In this document: piece after piece, positions 1-8,538 of the stretch | Numbering within the stretch: position 1 is the stretch's first letter | Layout: every line of letters starts with the position of its first letter | From: Fibrobacter sp. | GTDB lineage: Bacteria; Fibrobacterota; Fibrobacteria; Fibrobacterales; Fibrobacteraceae | NCBI GenBank assembly: GCA_024398875.1 | Contig: JAKSIJ010000002.1 | Location: forward strand, 124,001 to 188,000 | Direction: 5' to 3' | Length of the DNA stretch: 64,000 bases | Program-made: the position numbers and the translations under genes | Notes under the pieces: model-generated | Databases searched by the model: none | The model's input: only the letters and a program-made list of their open reading frames with translations | Told to the model about the DNA's origin: nothing

Positions 1-692
1 CTGTAGAGGATGTTGCTTTTGAAGCCCCTGCTGTGGAAGAACCAGTTGCAGAAGAGCCTGTTGCAGAAGAGTCTTTGACGCTGGAGGAGGAAACGCCCAA
101 GGCTGAAGAATCTACCAGCGAACTGGACGGAGCTTTTGGTAGTCTCTTTGGAAGTGAATCTGATGACGAACTCAAGTCTGAGGAAGATACGGGTGCCGCT
201 GTTGAAGAAACTGTAGTGCCAGAAGTTGAAGAAAAATCCGATTTGGATAAGTCCTTTGACTCTCTCTTTGGGGATGACGATGCTCCCGTAGAAATTCCTG
301 CGGCAAAGCCTGTTGCAGACGTTGAATCTGTTGAAGACGAAGTGTCTGGCGCTTTCAAGGGATTGTTTGCTGATGACGACGATCTTCCTGAAGAATCTGC
401 ACCGTCCAACAAGGGTGTTGATTTCCTCATGTCTGGCGACAGTGATGATCAGGTTTCTGAAGGACTCCTCAAAGATCCTACCGCTTCCCTTGGTGGTGAT
501 GATTCTTTGGATGATAGCCTGAATACTAGAACCCTGGCAGAAATCTATTTCGAACAGGGGCTGTACGGCAAGGCTTTGGAAATCTATCAGGACCTGGCTC
601 GTAAGGAACCGGAGAATGAGGATATTACGAATCGTTTGGCCGAAGTGAAGCGCATTGCGGAAGAAAAGTTCGGAGGCAATTTAGATGGCTGA
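1..692 (+). CDS. Acidic repeat protein with C-terminal TPR-like segment (5' partial)
   Basis: The reading frame is already open at base 3, so the true start lies before the window; 229 residues are visible. Most of the protein is very acidic and probably disordered. It carries three spaced copies of a short motif (GAFGSLFGSESDDE, KSFDSLFGDDD, GAFKGLFADDDD) that could be docking peptides. The last 50 residues form a TPR-like helical pair (LAEIYFEQGLYGKALEIYQ). The stop overlaps the pilT start by 8 bases, so the two are probably translationally coupled, which suggests a role with the pilus or secretion motor. No catalytic motif is visible and the function is unknown. Confidence 0.75.
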   Translation, partial: VEDVAFEAPAVEEPVAEEPVAEESLTLEEETPKAEESTSELDGAFGSLFGSESDDELKSEEDTGAAVEETVVPEVEEKSDLDKSFDSLFGDDDAPVEIPAAKPVADVESVEDEVSGAFKGLFADDDDLPEESAPSNKGVDFLMSGDSDDQVSEGLLKDPTASLGGDDSLDDSLNTRTLAEIYFEQGLYGKALEIYQDLARKEPENEDITNRLAEVKRIAEEKFGGNLDG

Positions 693-1785
693 TATTCGCA
701 TTGAACAGCTCCTTCGTGAAATGGTGAACCGCAAGGCCTCCGACTTGCATCTTCGTGTGGGCGTGCCTCCTGTATATCGTATTAATGGTCAATTGACAAA
801 GCCTTTTGATATTCGTCTTGATCCGGTGATGATGGATTCCTTTCTGGATGATATCATGAATCGTGATCAGCGTCAGCGTTTCGAACAAAATAAGGAATGC
901 GACTTTGCTATTTCTGGCCGTGACATGGGCCGATTCCGTGTGAACGTGTTCCGCCAGCGCGGCACTGTGGCTATCGTTATTCGTCACATTAAGGCGAAGA
1001 TTCCTGCTTTTGAAGAACTCCATTTGCCGGAAGTGATTCGTAAGCTTGCTCTTACCCGTCGTGGTCTTATTCTTGTAACGGGTACTACGGGTTCCGGTAA
1101 ATCTACGACGCTAGCTTCCATGTTGGACTACATCAACCAGCAGGAATCGGTGAACATTATTACGGTAGAAGACCCTATTGAATATTTGTATAAAGACAAC
1201 AAGTCCATTATTTCTCAGCGTGAGTTGGGAACGGATACCATGTCTTATGCAAATGCACTCCGTGCAGCTCTCCGTCAGGATCCGGATGTGCTCCTGGTGG
1301 GTGAAGTCCGTGATTTGGAAACCATGCAGATTGCTATGACTGCGGCTGATACGGGTCATATGGTGTTTGCCACAATCCATACGACGAATGCTACCGAAAC
1401 TATTCAGCGTGTGCTTTCCATGTATCCGCCGCACCAGCATGATGAAATTCGTTTGCTGTTGGGTGAAGTCTTGGCAGGTATTATTTCCCTCCGTCTTTTG
1501 CCTACAAAGGATGGAAAGGGCCGTGTTCCTGCGGCAGAAGTGCTGGTGAATACTGGTGCTGTGAAGGAATACATCCAGGATAAGAACAAGATGGAAATGA
1601 TTGAGACAGCAATTGCAGAAGGCCACATGCAGTATGGCACGCAGACCTTTGACCAGGCATTGCTGGAGCTCTATCAGACTGATCAGATTACTTTGGATGT
1701 TGCAATGGATGCTGCTACCAATAAGGATGACTTCGATCTTAAGATTCGCGGTATTAGCGGTACTTCTGAACGTGGCTGGATGTAA
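685..1785 (+). CDS. pilT: Type IV pilus retraction ATPase PilT
   Basis: A hexameric ATPase of the PilT/VirB11 family that powers pilus retraction (twitching) at the inner membrane. At 366 aa it has the usual length. Visible motifs are Walker A GTTGSGKST (about 133-141), the Asp box ITVEDPIEY (about 159-167), Walker B VLLVGEVRD (about 202-210) and the His box HMVFATIHT (about 225-233). The canonical AIRNLIRE motif of PilT is poorly preserved near residue 295 and the end (DFDLKIRGI) resembles PilU-like branches, so the PilT versus PilU subtype is not certain. It overlaps the acidic TPR gene upstream and is followed by a strong terminator; the secretin gene lies 171 bases downstream. Confidence 0.93.
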   Translation: MADIRIEQLLREMVNRKASDLHLRVGVPPVYRINGQLTKPFDIRLDPVMMDSFLDDIMNRDQRQRFEQNKECDFAISGRDMGRFRVNVFRQRGTVAIVIRHIKAKIPAFEELHLPEVIRKLALTRRGLILVTGTTGSGKSTTLASMLDYINQQESVNIITVEDPIEYLYKDNKSIISQRELGTDTMSYANALRAALRQDPDVLLVGEVRDLETMQIAMTAADTGHMVFATIHTTNATETIQRVLSMYPPHQHDEIRLLLGEVLAGIISLRLLPTKDGKGRVPAAEVLVNTGAVKEYIQDKNKMEMIETAIAEGHMQYGTQTFDQALLELYQTDQITLDVAMDAATNKDDFDLKIRGISGTSERGWM

Positions 1786-1808
1786 TCAGACTGAAATAAA
1801 TTTCATAA

Positions 1809-1842
1809 AACGCTTGCTTTTGCAGCAGGCGTTTTTTATTTT
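1809..1842 (+). terminator. Rho-independent terminator after pilT
   Basis: Nine-base-pair stem AACGCTTGC / GCAGGCGTT (one G-U pair) with a 7-nt loop, followed by TTTTATTTT. It lies 23 bases after the pilT stop. Confidence 0.85.
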
Positions 1843-1956
1843 GCGGTGGCAATTATTGCTGGCAAGTGCATCATGTACTTTTGATAGATCCCACTCGGGT
1901 GAAAATATCGCCTAAGCATGGGCCCCAAGGGGAAATGCTTTCTGCGGTAGGTAATT

Positions 1957-3705
1957 TTGCCTTTAATCCATATCTGGAAAACACTCCAAAGACTACTTTG
2001 GATTTCGCTATTATTAATCCTTCAAAACTGCTCGAAACCTGCTTACGCTGATGTTCGGGACACTACATTAATATCGCTGGATTTTGTGGATTCCCCCATT
2101 CAGGACGTAGCCCGTAGTGTATCTCTCGCTTACGACATCCCTATTTTAGTGGATGGAAATGCAGAGAATCGCATAACATTCCATTTAGATGGCGTAGGCT
2201 TGTTTGAAGGCCTTGCTGCCATGTGCTCTGCCTCCAACCTGGACATTGTTCAGGAGGGAAAAATCTTTCATATCCGGGAACGAAAAAAACGAGGAACCAG
2301 TTCCATATCCATTCAGGACTCCTTGGTGAGTTTCTCGTTGCAAGATAAAGATGTGGGAGAATTTATTCAGGAATATGGACTGAATACGGGTTTGAATGTC
2401 TCTGCGGCTCCTGCTGTGAAGGGCGTATTGACGGGAAGCATTCAAGGCTTACCGCCAGAGAAGGCTTTCCGCTTGTTTATGGAATCCAAGGGTTTTCGCG
2501 TGGGTCGACGCGATGATTTACTGGTGGTGGAAGTGACGGAAACAAAAGAAAATCCTCAGAGGGCAATGGAGGTTTTTGTAGATGATTCTTTGCTAACGGT
2601 AAATTTGGAGGGAGTTTCCCTTTCTGAATTTTTGCGAAATCTGTCAAGCCAAATGAACCTTAATTTAGCCCTGTACGGAGAACTTCAAGAGAAATTGTGG
2701 TTAAAGTTTGAAAAGGTGAAATTGCGCCCGCTTTTGGAGGCTGTTTTCAAGGGAAGTCGTTATGCCTATACACTGGATTCTACGGGGCTTTATGTGGCGG
2801 AGCGGGGTGCTAAAAATGCTCTTTCTTCATCAAAACTGTACCCTCTAAAGCATGTCCATTCTGAAAAAGTGCTGCCTCAGTTGGGGAAACTTTTGCCGGG
2901 AGGGAATTTTGTGGCTTCGGAAGTGAAGGAGCAGAATGCCATATTGTTGGGTGGCTCTGTTGCAGAGATTGTGGCGGCGGAATCATTGCTCGCTCAAATT
3001 GATGTGCCCGCTTTGCAGGTGACGCTTTCATGCATAATTGTGGAAATCAAACGGGGTAAGGGTTTTGAAATAGGTCTCCATACGGGTTCTGCACGAAAAA
3101 CGGGAGAATATGATTTGGGCGTTAGGGGCTTTTATGACTTTTTAGGAAAGGATGTTTCTCGTTCGGGAGCTTTTGGGAAAATCGGCATTTTGCCTGACCG
3201 GTTTGAAATGGAACTTGCCAGTTTGGAGGAGAACAATCGGGCCGAGGTTCTTGCCCGCCCAAAACTCACCACATTGAACGGAAACAAGGCGGAACTGAAT
3301 GTGACCAATACGGTTTACTATTTGGTGAGTCAGGTTTCTGCAGATGGCTACCCGATTACGGATTACCGGAGCTTTAATGACGGCATTTCTCTGGAACTTA
3401 CGCCATCGGTGACGCAGGAGGGGCGCATTACGCTGGAAGTCTCGCCGGAGATAAAGACGGCTGGCCGTAGCAGTGGCGATGGTCCCCGGGATATTAGCAC
3501 GCGGAACTTGAAAACGACTGTGGTTTTGAAAAACGGGGAGACGCTTTGCCTAGGGGGCCTTATCCGGAAGAATACTTCGGAGGTGCGGTCGGCAATCCCG
3601 TTTTTAGGAAGTATTCCTCTGCTAGGGAGAATTTTTAGTTATACCAGTGAAGAAGAGGAGGAGAGCGAACTTGCCATCTTCATTACGCCGGAGGTAACTC
3701 CATGA
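1957..3705 (+). CDS. Secretin family outer-membrane channel (PilQ/GspD-like)
   Basis: 582 aa. A short signal peptide ending near KPAYA-DV is followed by an STN/N0-like domain (about 40-110), a second N-type domain (about 200-280) and a C-terminal secretin domain (about 350-582). The secretin domain has the typical blocks NRAEVLARPKLTTLNG, ISLELTPSV and IPFLGSIPLLGRIF. It would form the ring through which a type IV pilus or type II secretion substrate passes. The start is TTG: an in-frame TAG lies 9 bases upstream and there is no ATG before the mature domain, so TTG 1957 is the only reasonable start. Its stop overlaps the next gene as ATGA. PilQ versus GspD cannot be decided from this window. 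Confidence 0.88.
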   Translation: MPLIHIWKTLQRLLWISLLLILQNCSKPAYADVRDTTLISLDFVDSPIQDVARSVSLAYDIPILVDGNAENRITFHLDGVGLFEGLAAMCSASNLDIVQEGKIFHIRERKKRGTSSISIQDSLVSFSLQDKDVGEFIQEYGLNTGLNVSAAPAVKGVLTGSIQGLPPEKAFRLFMESKGFRVGRRDDLLVVEVTETKENPQRAMEVFVDDSLLTVNLEGVSLSEFLRNLSSQMNLNLALYGELQEKLWLKFEKVKLRPLLEAVFKGSRYAYTLDSTGLYVAERGAKNALSSSKLYPLKHVHSEKVLPQLGKLLPGGNFVASEVKEQNAILLGGSVAEIVAAESLLAQIDVPALQVTLSCIIVEIKRGKGFEIGLHTGSARKTGEYDLGVRGFYDFLGKDVSRSGAFGKIGILPDRFEMELASLEENNRAEVLARPKLTTLNGNKAELNVTNTVYYLVSQVSADGYPITDYRSFNDGISLELTPSVTQEGRITLEVSPEIKTAGRSSGDGPRDISTRNLKTTVVLKNGETLCLGGLIRKNTSEVRSAIPFLGSIPLLGRIFSYTSEEEEESELAIFITPEVTP

Positions 3706-4721
3706 AGGTGAAGGGCGTTTATGGATGTAAAGCCCGCATGTACACGTGGGAGTGTGTATCTCCTTTTGAGGGTGAACTCCCTCCAGAAAAGCGGGAGGCG
3801 TTATTTCGGGCAGAGTTTCCTGATGTGGAGGAAAAAGTTTATTTCCAAGAGATGGTTGCCTTTAATGATGCAGAGGGTCGTAGACATCGCTATCTGATAA
3901 TTTTTCCAGAAGAATCCTTGCCGGAAAGATGCTCTCGAATACTCCCTGTTGCAGCTTCATTGTATGGGTGGGCCGACAAGTTCATGCGGGAAAGAGAGAA
4001 CTATGGTAATTTTCGGGCGGCTTTTTTGTGCGGTTCCACGCTCTACATTCTCGTTTTCTGGGAAGGTCGGCTCTGCCATTGGGCGGAGGAAGTCCTGGAT
4101 GCAGATGTTCAGTGCCGATTAGACCTCTTTGACGAATTCTTAAAGCAGGATGGTTTGTTTTCTAGAACAAAGGAATTTAAAAAGGAATTGGTTCGAATAA
4201 ATTCGTTTGATGGGGTGAAGGAATGGGAAACTTATTTTTGGCGTGCAGCAAAAGACCCGTTTTGGAAGAAACTGCGTCTCGGCGGTGAGGGGATTTTATC
4301 GGATTACCGAAAAAGCCTCTGTTATGGGGCTCTTATTATGGTCCTCGGATTGGCCGCATTGTTGAATTTTGTTGCGTGGAGAGAAAACGAACTGGAAATT
4401 GAGGGTGCTGTTCCCCCAGAATTATCGCCGGTTCCGGCGGCTATGGCGAATGTCGAGGCACTTGGGGCTCCTGAAATAGAACCCATCATTCCAACCCATT
4501 TTAATAAGCAGGTTTTGCAGCCAGATTGTGGCGAATTTCATTTTAAGGTACGGGGAATTGTGGCCGGGAAAATTTTCCAGGCGTGTGGGGAAGGTGGCGA
4601 AAATCGGTGGTTTCGTTTGGGGGATTCTCTGGAGAATTATCGGGTGATGGAGATTGGTCGGGATCGGGTAATCCTCGGGTGTGGAGGCGACCGCTATGAA
4701 ATTCGCGCAGAAAGAATTTAG
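3702..4721 (+). CDS. GspL/GspC-like bitopic membrane protein of the secretin cluster
   Basis: 339 aa. Residues 1-200 look cytoplasmic, with a segment (STLYILVFWEGRLCHW) reminiscent of GspL/PilM-type domains. One membrane span follows at about 207-225, then a Pro/Ala-rich linker, then a C-terminal domain (about 275-339) with the pattern VRGIVAGKIF...RLGDSLENYRVMEI...VILGCGG. That pattern matches the homology-region fold of GspC and PilP, which contacts the secretin. A ribosome site GGAGG (3690-3694) precedes the ATG, which overlaps the secretin stop. Inference: a single protein doing the jobs of the inner-membrane platform and the secretin clamp. Assignment rests on motif reading only. Confidence 0.6.
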   Translation: MKVKGVYGCKARMYTWECVSPFEGELPPEKREALFRAEFPDVEEKVYFQEMVAFNDAEGRRHRYLIIFPEESLPERCSRILPVAASLYGWADKFMRERENYGNFRAAFLCGSTLYILVFWEGRLCHWAEEVLDADVQCRLDLFDEFLKQDGLFSRTKEFKKELVRINSFDGVKEWETYFWRAAKDPFWKKLRLGGEGILSDYRKSLCYGALIMVLGLAALLNFVAWRENELEIEGAVPPELSPVPAAMANVEALGAPEIEPIIPTHFNKQVLQPDCGEFHFKVRGIVAGKIFQACGEGGENRWFRLGDSLENYRVMEIGRDRVILGCGGDRYEIRAERI

Positions 4722-5676
4722 GGCGGGCTATATTCTTCCGCTGGTTCTTGGAATCATTCTTGCCATTTCGGTGTTGTTCGGAAGTTTGCTGCTTTTGCCG
4801 GGGGCTTTGGGGCGTTATGGGCGGGCCGTGTACGAGGAGGCTCGTGCCATTTATGAGGCGGAATCTGCTATACTGGCGGATTTGAATCAGTTCCCGTCGG
4901 GCTACTTTGGAGGTTTGCCTTTGGTGAAGCGTCTTGTTGCAGGACCGTGGGAAAGACGATGTGCGCAGTTGCCGCAAGAGGAAAATAGAGTGGCACCTCT
5001 TGTGTGCGTTGTGATAGGCTCTTCTTATGGAGAAAAGTCTTTTCGGGATTGGCAGCAGCCGGCGGAGCGTTATAAAGCGGAATTGCGGCAGAGACTGCTT
5101 GAAGAAACAGCGGATTTTCAAGTCTCGGGAAACAAACGGATTTTCGGGGCTTTGGAGCAGAGGGTGCTGCATGTTCGAGATGGAGATTTGCGACTGGATT
5201 CCGGGGATTCCATTCCTGTGGCGAATTTTTATGTGGAAGGGAATGTGCTTTTGCGGGGGAATGCCGTATTTGACACATTGCGGGTGTACGCCTCCGGGCA
5301 AATCCAAGTGGAAGAAAATGTCCATATCGGTTTTGGGGAATTGGCTAGCGAAGACCAGGTGGAGTTTTCGGGAGAGTCGCTTTTTCGGGGTGTTGTAGTG
5401 GCGGCGAAGCATTTTAGGATGGCGGATAAGGCGAAGTCGCAGTTCCCAAGTTTTGCGATTTCTTTCGGGCTAGGATTGCAGGGCGTAGAGCTCTTGGACA
5501 AGGCTTCTTTTGAGGGCGTTGTGGGCGCCCCGGCAGGGAAGGTGAATGTGGAAGAGCCTCAGGTGCGGGGCGCCTATTGCGCGGGTGCGATAACAGATTC
5601 TGCGATGGCGGTTCTGCCGCGATTTTATGAGGGAATGCCTGTAGTCTTGGCGCGGGAGGTGTTGCGTGAAAAGTGA
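4696..5676 (+). CDS. PilX/GspK-like protein with beta-helix-like C-terminal part
   Basis: 326 aa. A hydrophobic N-terminal helix (about 11-33, GYILPLVLGIILAISVLFGS) is followed by EEARAIYEAESAILADL. That resembles the mature N-terminus of PilX/GspK minor pilins, although the usual G-FTLxE site is absent. Residues 175-310 contain regularly spaced hydrophobic-glycine strands (FYVEGNVLLRGNAVFDTLRV) typical of a bactofilin or beta-helix fold. The start at ATG 4696 is chosen over GTG 4681 because GGAGGCGA sits at good spacing before it. It overlaps both neighbours, so it is part of the secretin operon. Confidence 0.55.
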   Translation: MKFAQKEFRAGYILPLVLGIILAISVLFGSLLLLPGALGRYGRAVYEEARAIYEAESAILADLNQFPSGYFGGLPLVKRLVAGPWERRCAQLPQEENRVAPLVCVVIGSSYGEKSFRDWQQPAERYKAELRQRLLEETADFQVSGNKRIFGALEQRVLHVRDGDLRLDSGDSIPVANFYVEGNVLLRGNAVFDTLRVYASGQIQVEENVHIGFGELASEDQVEFSGESLFRGVVVAAKHFRMADKAKSQFPSFAISFGLGLQGVELLDKASFEGVVGAPAGKVNVEEPQVRGAYCAGAITDSAMAVLPRFYEGMPVVLAREVLREK

Positions 5677-6070
5677 TGCTAAAGACCGTCGAGGCTTTAC
5701 CTTGATGGAAGTCTGCGTAGCACTTGTGGTTTTGATGATTGGAGGAACGGTGTGCCGCTATTATGTGAATACGTTCCTGCGGCTTTGGGAGCGGGAGAGG
5801 CTTAGTGTTTTTATGGTAGAGACTGCTGTGGAGGCGATGGAAGCCCGCTTGGATTCGGTTGGCGTTTGCCGTGATACTCTTTGGGAGGAAATGTTCGCTC
5901 GCAATGCCGTGAAATTACGGGTGACGGAGAAATCCATAGGCGAGGTCTACCTGTTGGAATGGGTTAACGTTTGCGTGGGTTCATTGAGGGAGTCGAAGAT
6001 GGTGTCGCCTAAGGAGGATTTATGCTTGAGAAGGATTGTAAAATGCAAACGAAAAGAGGATTTACTTTAA
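5666..6070 (+). CDS. Type IV pilin-like (pseudopilin) protein
   Basis: 134 aa. The N-terminus KDRRGFTLMEVCVALVVLMI is a class III signal peptide: prepilin peptidase would cut after Gly and methylate Phe, and Glu+5 is present. A hydrophobic helix and a small Cys-containing domain follow. The start is GTG 5666, preceded by GGAGG at 5655-5659, and it overlaps the stop of the upstream gene. It is likely a minor pseudopilin of the same machine as the secretin. No prepilin peptidase is encoded in this window. Confidence 0.82.
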   Translation: MKSDAKDRRGFTLMEVCVALVVLMIGGTVCRYYVNTFLRLWERERLSVFMVETAVEAMEARLDSVGVCRDTLWEEMFARNAVKLRVTEKSIGEVYLLEWVNVCVGSLRESKMVSPKEDLCLRRIVKCKRKEDLL

Positions 6071-6267
6071 TGGAATTGATGGTGGCCATTTGCGCGGCGG
6101 CTATCTTATCTATGACGGCCTGGAATGTCTATGGTGGGTGTCATCGGACTTTTCTCCATTTGCAAAAGACGTATAATGAAGAAACTGCTAAATACTTTAG
6201 CCGTTTGGTGCAAATAAAAAAGGATGTCCGTGATCATCACAAACATCCTCTGAAAATTCTGTTCTAA
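6022..6267 (+). CDS. Short pseudopilin-like protein, possibly truncated
   Basis: 81 aa with a clear prepilin signal (KRGFTLMELMVAICAAAIL), but only about 60 residues follow the cleavage site, against roughly 120 or more in normal pseudopilins. A perfect AAGGAGG precedes ATG 6022, and the gene overlaps the previous pseudopilin by 49 bases in another frame. Its last codons run through a hairpin that acts as the terminator of the convergent glycosyltransferase gene. This suggests that the 3' part was lost or replaced. It may be a real mini-pilin or a decayed gene. Confidence 0.6.
   Translation: MLEKDCKMQTKRGFTLMELMVAICAAAILSMTAWNVYGGCHRTFLHLQKTYNEETAKYFSRLVQIKKDVRDHHKHPLKILF
6213..6249 (-). terminator. 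Terminator of the glycosyltransferase gene, inside the pseudopilin 3' end
   Basis: On the minus strand, a long stem (AGGATGT plus GTGATGATCAC-type inner arms, closing with ACATCCT) is followed by TTTTTTATTTG. It lies inside the coding end of the convergent pseudopilin gene. Confidence 0.75.
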
Positions 6268-6279
6268 AGCTATTGCTTA

Positions 6280-7839
6280 TTAAGCGGCCTTGCTGGCGGC
6301 AGCCTTGGCGGCAAGCTTTGCCTCTCTGTGGGCACGGTGCATTTCAGCCAGGTTGCCGAAGTAGTGCATGAAGCTCAGCACGCTTACGGAGAGGAAGCCG
6401 ATGGCATAGAGGGCGAGGAACGGCCCGATGATGAACTTCTGGGCGCCAATGTATTCCAGAAGACCGAAGATGCAGTACACGCCAACGATGAGTTCCATCA
6501 AGGCCATCCAGGGGAACTTCTGAGCGTAGTGACTGATGCCTTTGTGACCACCCATCTTGGGGGTGCGGACAAAGCTTCCCTTGCGGCCAGTGACCGCAGC
6601 AAAAACTGCTTTGGAATTGCTGACTGCAATACCCACACCGAGGGCCATGAGCACCGGAAGGGAGAGCATGCGAACCTTCCAGCCGGTATAGCCGGAGCAG
6701 CGTTGGGCTACGAAGTAGAGGAAGGAGGGTGCAACCGCAGCCAATAGAATAAAGGAGAATCCTACCGTGTAAATCCAAGTGGGAAGGTGGGCCACAGGTT
6801 CAAAGAAGGCGAGGAGCGGCCAAGCACAGAGGGCTGTAAACAACATGCAGGGATGGATGGAATAGTGCGTCGTGTGGAGAATGGCGCCAATCTTCACGCG
6901 GAGAGGCACCTTGGCACGAAGCACCTTCGGGAGTACCTTGATGGCAGTCTGGATGGAGCCTTTGGCCCAGCGGAATTGCTGTGCCTTGAATGCATTGATG
7001 TCGTTGGGAAGTTCCGCAGGAACGATGACATCGAAGACGAACTTCATGCGCCAGCCGGCCAGCTGACTGCGGTAGGAGAGGTCCATGTCTTCGGTCAGGG
7101 TGTCGCCTTCCCAGCCGCCAGCATCGAGAATAGCCTGCTTGCGCCAGATGCCTGCGGTACCATTGAAGTTCATGAAGAGCTTGCCCCAGCTACGGGCGGA
7201 CTGCTCGATGACGAAGTGACCGTCGATACCGATGGACTGAGCAAGAGTAAGACCGGATTCCGTACGGTTCAAGTGGCCCCAACGGCCTTGGACGAGACCT
7301 ACGTTCTTGTCCATAACCATATAGGGAACGGTCTTCAGGAGGAAGTCCTTCTCCGGTACGAAGTCCGCGTCAAAGATGGCGATGAATTCGCCCTTGCAAA
7401 CTTCCATGCCTTCCTTGAGGGCGCCTGCCTTGAAATCCTTACGGTTGGTGCGGTGGATGAGCTTGATGTCAAAACCGCGGGCAGCCATTTCTGCCACCTT
7501 CTTCTTGGTGACTTCATAACATTCGTCGGTGGAATCGTCCAAAACCTGAATTTCGTGCTTGTCGCGAGGGTAGTCAATAGCGCAGACCGCCTCCAGTAGT
7601 CGTTCCACGCAGTTGGCTTCATTAAATACGGGAAGTTGGGTGGTTACAATAGGGAGCTCATTGACGGAGTGTTCACGATAGAAGTTCAGGATGTTCTTGC
7701 GGTCTGCGAGACGAGTCTTGCGGCTGGTCTTGAGGAAGAGGTAGACGCTGTAATAACAGGAAAATCCGTAAATCACCAAACCGACACCGGCGATGACATA
7801 GACCACGAACATTGCGTTCAGAAGTATGTTGCTTATCAC
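6280..7839 (-). CDS. Family 2 glycosyltransferase, cellulose/glucomannan synthase-like
   Basis: 519 aa membrane-bound processive GT2 enzyme. It has an N-terminal membrane span (about 8-35), then the catalytic motifs DDSTD (about 101-105), DAD (157-159), TED (249-251) and QQFRW (287-291). These are the D, DxD, ED and QxxRW set of inverting beta-glycan synthases. Four or five further spans follow (about 315-480), with a Lys/Ala-rich tail. It should use a nucleotide sugar at the cytoplasmic face and move the beta-linked product through the membrane. Plant-type glucomannan synthases and bacterial exopolysaccharide enzymes look alike at this level, so the product is unknown. It is a single gene with its own terminator. 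Confidence 0.85.
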   Translation of the reverse strand: MISNILLNAMFVVYVIAGVGLVIYGFSCYYSVYLFLKTSRKTRLADRKNILNFYREHSVNELPIVTTQLPVFNEANCVERLLEAVCAIDYPRDKHEIQVLDDSTDECYEVTKKKVAEMAARGFDIKLIHRTNRKDFKAGALKEGMEVCKGEFIAIFDADFVPEKDFLLKTVPYMVMDKNVGLVQGRWGHLNRTESGLTLAQSIGIDGHFVIEQSARSWGKLFMNFNGTAGIWRKQAILDAGGWEGDTLTEDMDLSYRSQLAGWRMKFVFDVIVPAELPNDINAFKAQQFRWAKGSIQTAIKVLPKVLRAKVPLRVKIGAILHTTHYSIHPCMLFTALCAWPLLAFFEPVAHLPTWIYTVGFSFILLAAVAPSFLYFVAQRCSGYTGWKVRMLSLPVLMALGVGIAVSNSKAVFAAVTGRKGSFVRTPKMGGHKGISHYAQKFPWMALMELIVGVYCIFGLLEYIGAQKFIIGPFLALYAIGFLSVSVLSFMHYFGNLAEMHRAHREAKLAAKAAASKAA

Positions 7840-8007
7840 GATAAAACCTTTTGCATAATAGAATGCTTGGTTAAAATATAGAAACGTGCTGTTTAGTTTG
7901 CTATAAATGGGACTTTTTTTTGAAGAAAATTTAAGGAATGTTGTGAATTAACCGAAAAAAAGCGAAATTTCTGTCTATTTTTACCCTTGACAAAGTAGAG
8001 AAAGTTT
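7840..8007. other. Intergenic region between divergent genes
   Basis: AT-rich. A minus-strand TATATTTT at 7874-7881 may be the -7 box of the glycosyltransferase gene, 34 bases before its start. No gene is visible. Confidence 0.4.
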
Positions 8008-8526
8008 ATGATGAAAACGCCAATATCGTGCTGGATTGAAGCCAATTATGGTGCCGTGGACTTTGAGCAATCGCTTGTGCGATTGTTGTCCTTTGCCTGC
8101 GCGGAATGGATTCGGCGTGCAAATGGGGTGAAGATGAGGTCGGATGAGGCTCTCGCCCTCTTTCTTGGGTCGGCGGTGGAGGCTGGATTCCCCATGGGAC
8201 TGTGGCTTCAGGACCCGATAAAATTTGCGGATGACATTGGCGTGTTTTGTGAGAAATCCAGAGCGGCTCCCTTGCCCGCGTCGTTGAAACGGGAGTTCCC
8301 TACGGTTCTCGATTTACGGGGTGTGAAGTGCCCGAACAATTCCGCCCAGTCCAGGCTCTTCCTTGCAGGGGCCCCTGCCGGGCAGGAATACCGGATTTTT
8401 TTGGATGATGGTGCTCCCATTGAAAATGTGCCGGGAAGCCTTGTGGCGGATGGTCATGAAATTACGGGACGAGAGAAAAAAGAAAATTTTTGGATTTTAA
8501 AGGTGGTCAAGAAGTCCAACAAGTAG
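8008..8526 (+). CDS. Protein with C-terminal TusA/SirA-like sulfur-carrier domain
   Basis: 172 aa. Residues 1-95 form a helical domain that I do not recognise. Residues 100-165 read as a TusA/SirA/YeeD domain: LDLRGVKCPNNSAQSRLFL, then IFLDDGAP...VPGSLVADGHEI. The Cys of the CP motif (about 110), which carries the persulfide in TusA, is kept, although the usual CPxP is CPNN. The likely role is sulfur relay or sulfur-related regulation. It starts with two consecutive ATG codons, with only a weak purine stretch upstream. It is followed after 12 bases by the SGNH-like gene. Confidence 0.6.
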   Translation: MMKTPISCWIEANYGAVDFEQSLVRLLSFACAEWIRRANGVKMRSDEALALFLGSAVEAGFPMGLWLQDPIKFADDIGVFCEKSRAAPLPASLKREFPTVLDLRGVKCPNNSAQSRLFLAGAPAGQEYRIFLDDGAPIENVPGSLVADGHEITGREKKENFWILKVVKKSNK

Positions 8527-8538
8527 TAGATTAAGGGT

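Noticed and set aside
1866-2051. A 61-codon frame before the secretin gene
   Set aside because: No ribosome site, no family, and it runs into the secretin signal peptide in another frame.
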